DNA from: Prunus persica
Lineage: Eukaryota; Streptophyta; Magnoliopsida; Rosales; Rosaceae
Length of the DNA stretch: 64,000 nucleotides
Direction of reading: 5' to 3'
NCBI RefSeq assembly: GCF_000346465.2
Contig: NC_034015.1
Location: 3,807,845 to 3,871,844, forward strand
Notes under the pieces: model-generated
Databases searched by the model: none
What the model saw: only the letters and a program-made list of their open reading frames with translations
What the model was told of the DNA's origin: nothing
Program-made: the position numbers and the translations under genes
Shown: positions 60,106-64,000 of the stretch, one piece after another
Position numbering within the stretch: position 1 is the first letter of the stretch
How the letters are laid out: each line of letters starts with the position of its first letter

Positions 60106-61020
60106 TGATCTTCTTGCCAATGAACTGTGAGCCATCGTCGGTAACCAAACTGGCAGATGATGTTTCTCCAGATGAATCGCTCCACATCGGCTTCTTTAGT
60201 AGAAGATAGAGCTTCGGCCTCGATCCATTTAGTAAAGTAGTTGGTGGCGAAGATTATCATGTCCTTCTTGGCGGGCGCCGGCAGCAAAGGACCCACTTAG
60301 TCAATGACCTATTGCATGAATAGCCATGAACTGTTTTACAGATGGTAAACTTCGGCAGGCAAGTTAGGGATCGGCTTGTACCGCTGGCAGCGATCACATT
60401 TCTTGACATATTCGACGGAGTCGTGTCAATGGTAGGCCAGAAGTAGCCTATGTTTAGAGCCTTTTCGGGCGAGTGACCTGGCCCCAGAGTGGTTGCCACA
60501 CTCGTCGTCGTGAATTTTGCAGAGAACCTCAAGTGTTTGTGGGTACTTTATGCAGGTGAGATGAGGGCCGGAGTATGATATGCGGATGAGCTTGTTGCCA
60601 TGCATTTAGTATCTCGCGGCCTTTTGCTGGACCTTTCTAGCTTCGCACTTGTTCTTTGGCAGGTTTTCATTCATCAAGTAGTCGACGATGGGTTCTTGCC
60701 AGCTGGGGTCCTCGTCAATCTGCATTGTGTCGATTGACTCTATTTCTTCAATGCTCCGGTCAAAGTGTTCGACCGGGTTGGAGCGTCTGAATTGGGTGTC
60801 CAGCGCTGACCCTAGGCTTGCCACTGCGTCTGCATGGGCGTTCTCTGCTCGAGGCACTTGTTGGATGGTGAAGGTAGGAAACGCCTTCAACAACTCTTGA
60901 ACTTTGTCAAGGTACAAGATCATCCTTGGGTGCTTCGCCATGTATTCACCTAACGCTTGATTCGCGATTAACTGGGAAACTGAGTAGATTGCTAGCTTCT
61001 TGAGTCCACTTCATATTGGC
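60090..61020 (-). pseudogene. Gypsy second RNase H and integrase, truncated
   Basis: Minus strand. The C-terminal half of an archaeal-type RNase H (IQQVPRAENAHADAVASLGS) is at about 60780-60850. The integrase zinc finger follows (CGNHSGARS and KKCDRCQRYKP near 60380-60510). The catalytic core has FATNYFTKWIEAEALSS near 60200-60250, with Asn in place of the first catalytic Asp, then VTDDGSQFIG near 60110-60140 in another frame. The sequence then enters the tandem array, so the third catalytic residue and the C-terminus are gone. Stops and frame changes separate the parts. The first half of the second RNase H is missing: RNase H sequence SQYEV runs almost directly into its later part near 61000. 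Confidence 0.8.
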
Positions 61021-62400
61021 TTAGCTTTATAGCCTATTTCATGAGTCGCTGAGAAGCATCAAAGCTTTGGAGGATTGATTTCAAAGAAAAGTCAGTTATG
61101 ACAATGACTCGATGAGCTTGGTAGTAGGGTCGCAGCTTTCTCGTGCAAACTACAAGAGCCAAAATGAGCTTCTCCAATTTCAGGTAGCAAGTCTCTGCAT
61201 CGAGGAGAGCTTTTGCCATGTAGAATACCGGATGTTGAGCCCCCAATTCTTCTCGGATGAGAGCTGAGCTGACGGCTGAGTTGGACACTGCCAGGTACAC
61301 GAACAAGTCTTCACCAAGAACTAGCTTTGAGAGCAGAGGAGGTAAGGTGAGGTAAGTCTTTAGCTTCTGGAAAGCTACTTCGTACTCCTCATCCCATTTG
61401 TCTCTTTGTTCTCTCTTCAAAGCTTTGAAGAATGGTCTACACTTGTTGGTAGATCTCGAGAGGAATCAGTTGAGGGCTGCTGCTCTGCTCGTCAGACGTT
61501 GTATTTCCTTTATTGTGGAAGGCGACTTCTTCTTGAGAATGACTTTGATTTCATGTGGGTGTACCTCGATACCTTGTTGTGTGACTAGGTATCCCAAGAA
61601 TCGGCTGGAGGATACACCAAATGTGCATTTACTCAGGTTTAACTTCATGCGATATTGGTGAAGCAGGCTGAATGCCTCAGCGAGATTTTTGATATGATCG
61701 GTACATTTTGGGGCTTTGACCAGCATGTCATCCACGTAGACCTCCATGGTTTTGCCGATCTGCTCATTGAAGATTTTATTAACGAGCCTTTGGTAGGTTG
61801 CTTCGGCGTTCTTCAGCCCAAAAGGCATGGCCTTGTAGCAATAGGTCCCTCTCTCGATGATGAAAGAAGTTTTCGCCTTGTCATCCTCGTGCATTAGGAT
61901 TTGGTTATATCCGGAGTAGGCGTCCATGAAACTGAGTAGCTGATTGCCAGAAGTGGAATCCCCGAGTTGGTCGATTCTCGACAATGGGAAGTTGTCTTGA
62001 GGGCATGCTTTGTTGAGGTCTGTGTAATCGATGCAGACTCTCCATTTGCCATTTTCTTGTTTTGCTACCAGAATAACGTTGGCAAGCCACTCTGAGTAAG
62101 AGACCTCTTCGATAAAGCCGGCAGCTAGGAGGTTGTCAATCTCGGCTTCGATGATAGCAACCCGCTCAGAGCGAAGTTGCGTCTTTTCTACGCCACTAGC
62201 TTGCAGGCAGGGTTGACGTGGAGTCGATGATTGATGATGTTCGGGTAGATGTCAAGCATGTCTAACGGCGACCATGCAAACATGTCTTTGTTGTTCTGGA
62301 GGAAGGTGGTCAGCTCCACCTTATTTTCTGGGCTTAAGGGTGAGTCGATCTGCACTTTCCTGTCTGGCTGGTCAGGATCCAAGGGTATTAGTTTGACGTC
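61021..62400 (-). pseudogene. Gypsy reverse transcriptase and RNase H
   Basis: Minus strand. RT motifs: ENGKWRVCIDYTDLNKACP (about 62000-62060), MDAYSGYNQI, MPFGLKNAEATYQRLVN and the active site VYVDDML near 61740. RNase H domain follows to about 61034 (DLFVYLAVSNSAVSSALI, KPYYQAHRVIVITD-like end). Stops: after RLTSRAAALN near 61466 (a Trp or Arg position), and after RLMK near 61034. The long homologous spans show an origin in an active TAT-type copy. Confidence 0.85.
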
Positions 62401-63100
62401 CCCTTCGGGTTTCCATCCTTTTCAGGAGAAACCTCTGGACAGATTTCCTCGGCTTAGGCCTGACGCTTTGATTGCTATAAGTGAGTAAGATTCGGTTGTT
62501 CAATCTCCTTCAGATCTGCTTAACTCACAGGGAGGAACTGCGCTTGTTTGCTTTTCTTTAGCCCTTAGGCAGAGCATTTCCTCACCATTGCCAGGTCGCT
62601 GTTGATTTGGCCGACACTGCCCCCAGGAATTGGGTATCAAATTATCTGATGTATGGCAGAGGTGATGACGTTGATCTTGCCAATCCATAGTCTACCCAAG
62701 ATGCCGTTCTAGGGTGAGACCTCATTAATGACCATGAATGTTTGCAAGCTGATTATAGGTGAGGAGTAGACGTAGAGGTCTATCGGGCCCCGATAACCAT
62801 TGTTGCACCATTAAAGCCGGTCAACGATCTGCCTGATTTGTTGATCTTTGCCTCCAAGTCCATCTGTTGGATGACCGCCAGTTACAAGATATTGGCTGCG
62901 CTGCCCTCGTCTATGTGGATTCGGTCGACCATGGCCTGGGCTATTTGAATGCTGATGACAAGGGCATCATTATGTGGCATGTCGAGGCCGATCAAATCTT
63001 TCTTTTGGAAGCCAGTCACAGGATTGTCTTCTGCTGGTGGAAGGTCAGTCGGGATTTGGGAGATCACAGTGACCTGTTTAATCTTCCTCTTCTTTTCCTT
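62401..63100 (-). pseudogene. Gypsy aspartic protease region
   Basis: Minus strand. VISIQIAQAMVDRIHIDEGS and AANIL near 62880-62950 give the protease active-site block, with DEGS where functional relatives have D-S/G-G-S. LTGFNGATMVIG follows and, in other frames, a GRLWIGKINVIT-like stretch near 62670. Several stops are present. The linker to RT contains DRKVQIDSPLSPENK near 62350. Confidence 0.65.
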
Positions 63101-64000
63101 GCTGGTCAGCCCGGACTCCTCGAAGTCCGCTAGGATTGTGTTAATCCTTATGACCTTCTAGGGCGGCTCCTTGGTGGTGTCACGATCTTCAATCCACTGG
63201 ATGACCTGCTTCGCAATGAACTCCGTATAGTGACATTCTCTCATGAGTTCTTCAAGATGTGCTTTCCAAGCGAAGCAGTTGTTCATAGTGTGCCCGTGCG
63301 TCCCATGGAAGCCACAGTATTTGCTAGTGTCCCTTTTGACCGGATCTCCTTTCAAGGATGGTGGTCTTCTTTCCCAAGGTTTGTCTTTCACTTGGGCTAA
63401 GATTTGATGTATGGGGATGGAGAACTTGGTTTAGTTCTCTCCGGCCGCAACGTCTCCTTGTGGGTGTGACTTGCGGTTGTCCTTGTTCCTGTTGCCTGCT
63501 TAGTCGGTTGATCTTCCTATTTAGTAGACTTCTTTGCGGCAATTTGTTCATCATCCCAGAGTGCATAGCGTTCTACAGTGGCGTAGACCTCTGCCAGAGT
63601 TTGGCTGGGAGTGATACTTAGCTCGCGGTACTAGTCGTGTTCAGTTGGAAGGCCTTTCTTGAAAGCAGATGACTCGATTCGGTCGTCACATCTTACAATG
63701 TTGGCCTTTTCTACTTTGAATCTCTTGATGCAATCTCGAAGGGATTCGTCGAACTTCTTGCGCAGGTTGTACAGGTGGTTAGGGTTCTTCTTGATTATCC
63801 GGTAAGAGGTGTATTCTTTGGTGAAGACGTAAGCCAGCTCCTTGAAGCTGCTGATTGACCTAGATGGTAGGGTGTGGAACTAGTTTTGGACTGCTCCTTG
63901 TAAGGTCATTGCAAACACCTTACACATCAGTGCGTTGTCGGCCTTGTGGAGGATCATGACACTTTTGAAGTATTTTAGGTGGCTCTTGGGATCGGAATCC
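63101..64000 (-). pseudogene. Gypsy gag (partial, disrupted)
   Basis: Minus strand, continuing past the right edge. Retrotransposon gag capsid motifs: CKVFAMTLQGAVQN, FHTLPSRSISSFKELAY, FTKEYTSYRIIKKN, YNLRKKFDESLRDCIKRF. The zinc-knuckle-like YCGFHGTHGHTMNNC and WKAHLEELM block is at about 63200-63340. An in-frame TAG at 63880-63882 replaces the Trp expected between VQN and FH, and another stop occurs near 63633. No intact frame. Confidence 0.88.

Larger units (their letters stand above)
54861..64000 (-). mobile_element. Ty3/gypsy retrotransposon, TAT-type, defective (partial)
   Basis: On the minus strand the order is gag (right edge), protease, RT, RNase H, a second archaeal-type RNase H, integrase, then a long 3' region and an LTR at 54861-55527. 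The second RNase H and an antisense ORF between pol and the 3' LTR are features of the TAT group (Ogre/Retand/Grande relatives). Just inside the LTR the minus strand reads AACTGGGGGGCATTTG, a polypurine tract. The 5' LTR lies beyond the window. Stop codons, frame changes, an internal deletion and a truncated integrase make it non-functional. Confidence 0.85.

Noticed and set aside
60688..63161. Plus-strand frames opposite gypsy pol
   Set aside because: They are reverse-strand readings of RT, protease and RNase H sequence, unlike the antisense ORF at 58.4-59.1 kb, which lies outside pol.

Overview
The window is nuclear DNA of a flowering plant, almost certainly a eudicot. The evidence is split genes with plant-type introns, a very AT-rich intergenic background, Ty1/copia and Ty3/gypsy LTR retrotransposons, hAT, Mutator-like and Harbinger-type DNA transposons, tRNA-derived SINEs and an endogenous florendovirus-like pararetrovirus. 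A rosaceous host is plausible but not proven.

Layout. 1-990: first coding exon and promoter of a calmodulin gene on the minus strand; the rest of the gene lies left of the window. 1000-4130: intergenic DNA with a SINE-like copy and a 42-bp tandem repeat. 4137-15222: a nested transposon cluster. Four ~400-bp MITEs with TA target duplications sit in mirror-image pairs around a Mutator-like element at 5822-14126, which has ~0.9-kb terminal inverted repeats and an exact 9-bp target duplication. That element carries an intron-containing copy of Mediator subunit MED7, broken by a stop codon and a lost splice donor. 15367-19619: a complete but gag-less copia element. 19814-20161: a DUF26 fragment. 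20162-25605: non-coding repeat remnants, including a Harbinger-like element inside a hAT relic. 25917-30860: a decayed florendovirus-like provirus, followed by a hAT transposase fragment and LTR pieces. 34032-40861: a solo LTR enlarged by a 3.07-kb hAT transposon and a Mutator-like element with long inverted repeats. 43122-44815 and 45147-45728: two more solo LTRs.

The gene-bearing part is 46.8-54.3 kb. UBC22-type ubiquitin-conjugating enzyme (48943-51056) and an FSH1-type serine hydrolase (51817-54212) lie head to tail on the plus strand, are apparently intact, and are separated by a SINE. From 54861 to the right edge runs a defective gypsy element of the TAT type on the minus strand: 3' LTR, an antisense ORF with its own promoter, a ~195-bp tandem array that cuts off integrase, then RNase H, RT, protease and gag.

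The host genes have no evident joint pathway. Apart from the calmodulin exon, UBC22 and the hydrolase, nearly everything is mobile-element DNA. The points most worth following are the MED7-carrying Mutator-like element, the strand-specific AGTC excess of the pararetrovirus with its surviving ORF2, and the antisense ORF plus tandem array of the gypsy element.
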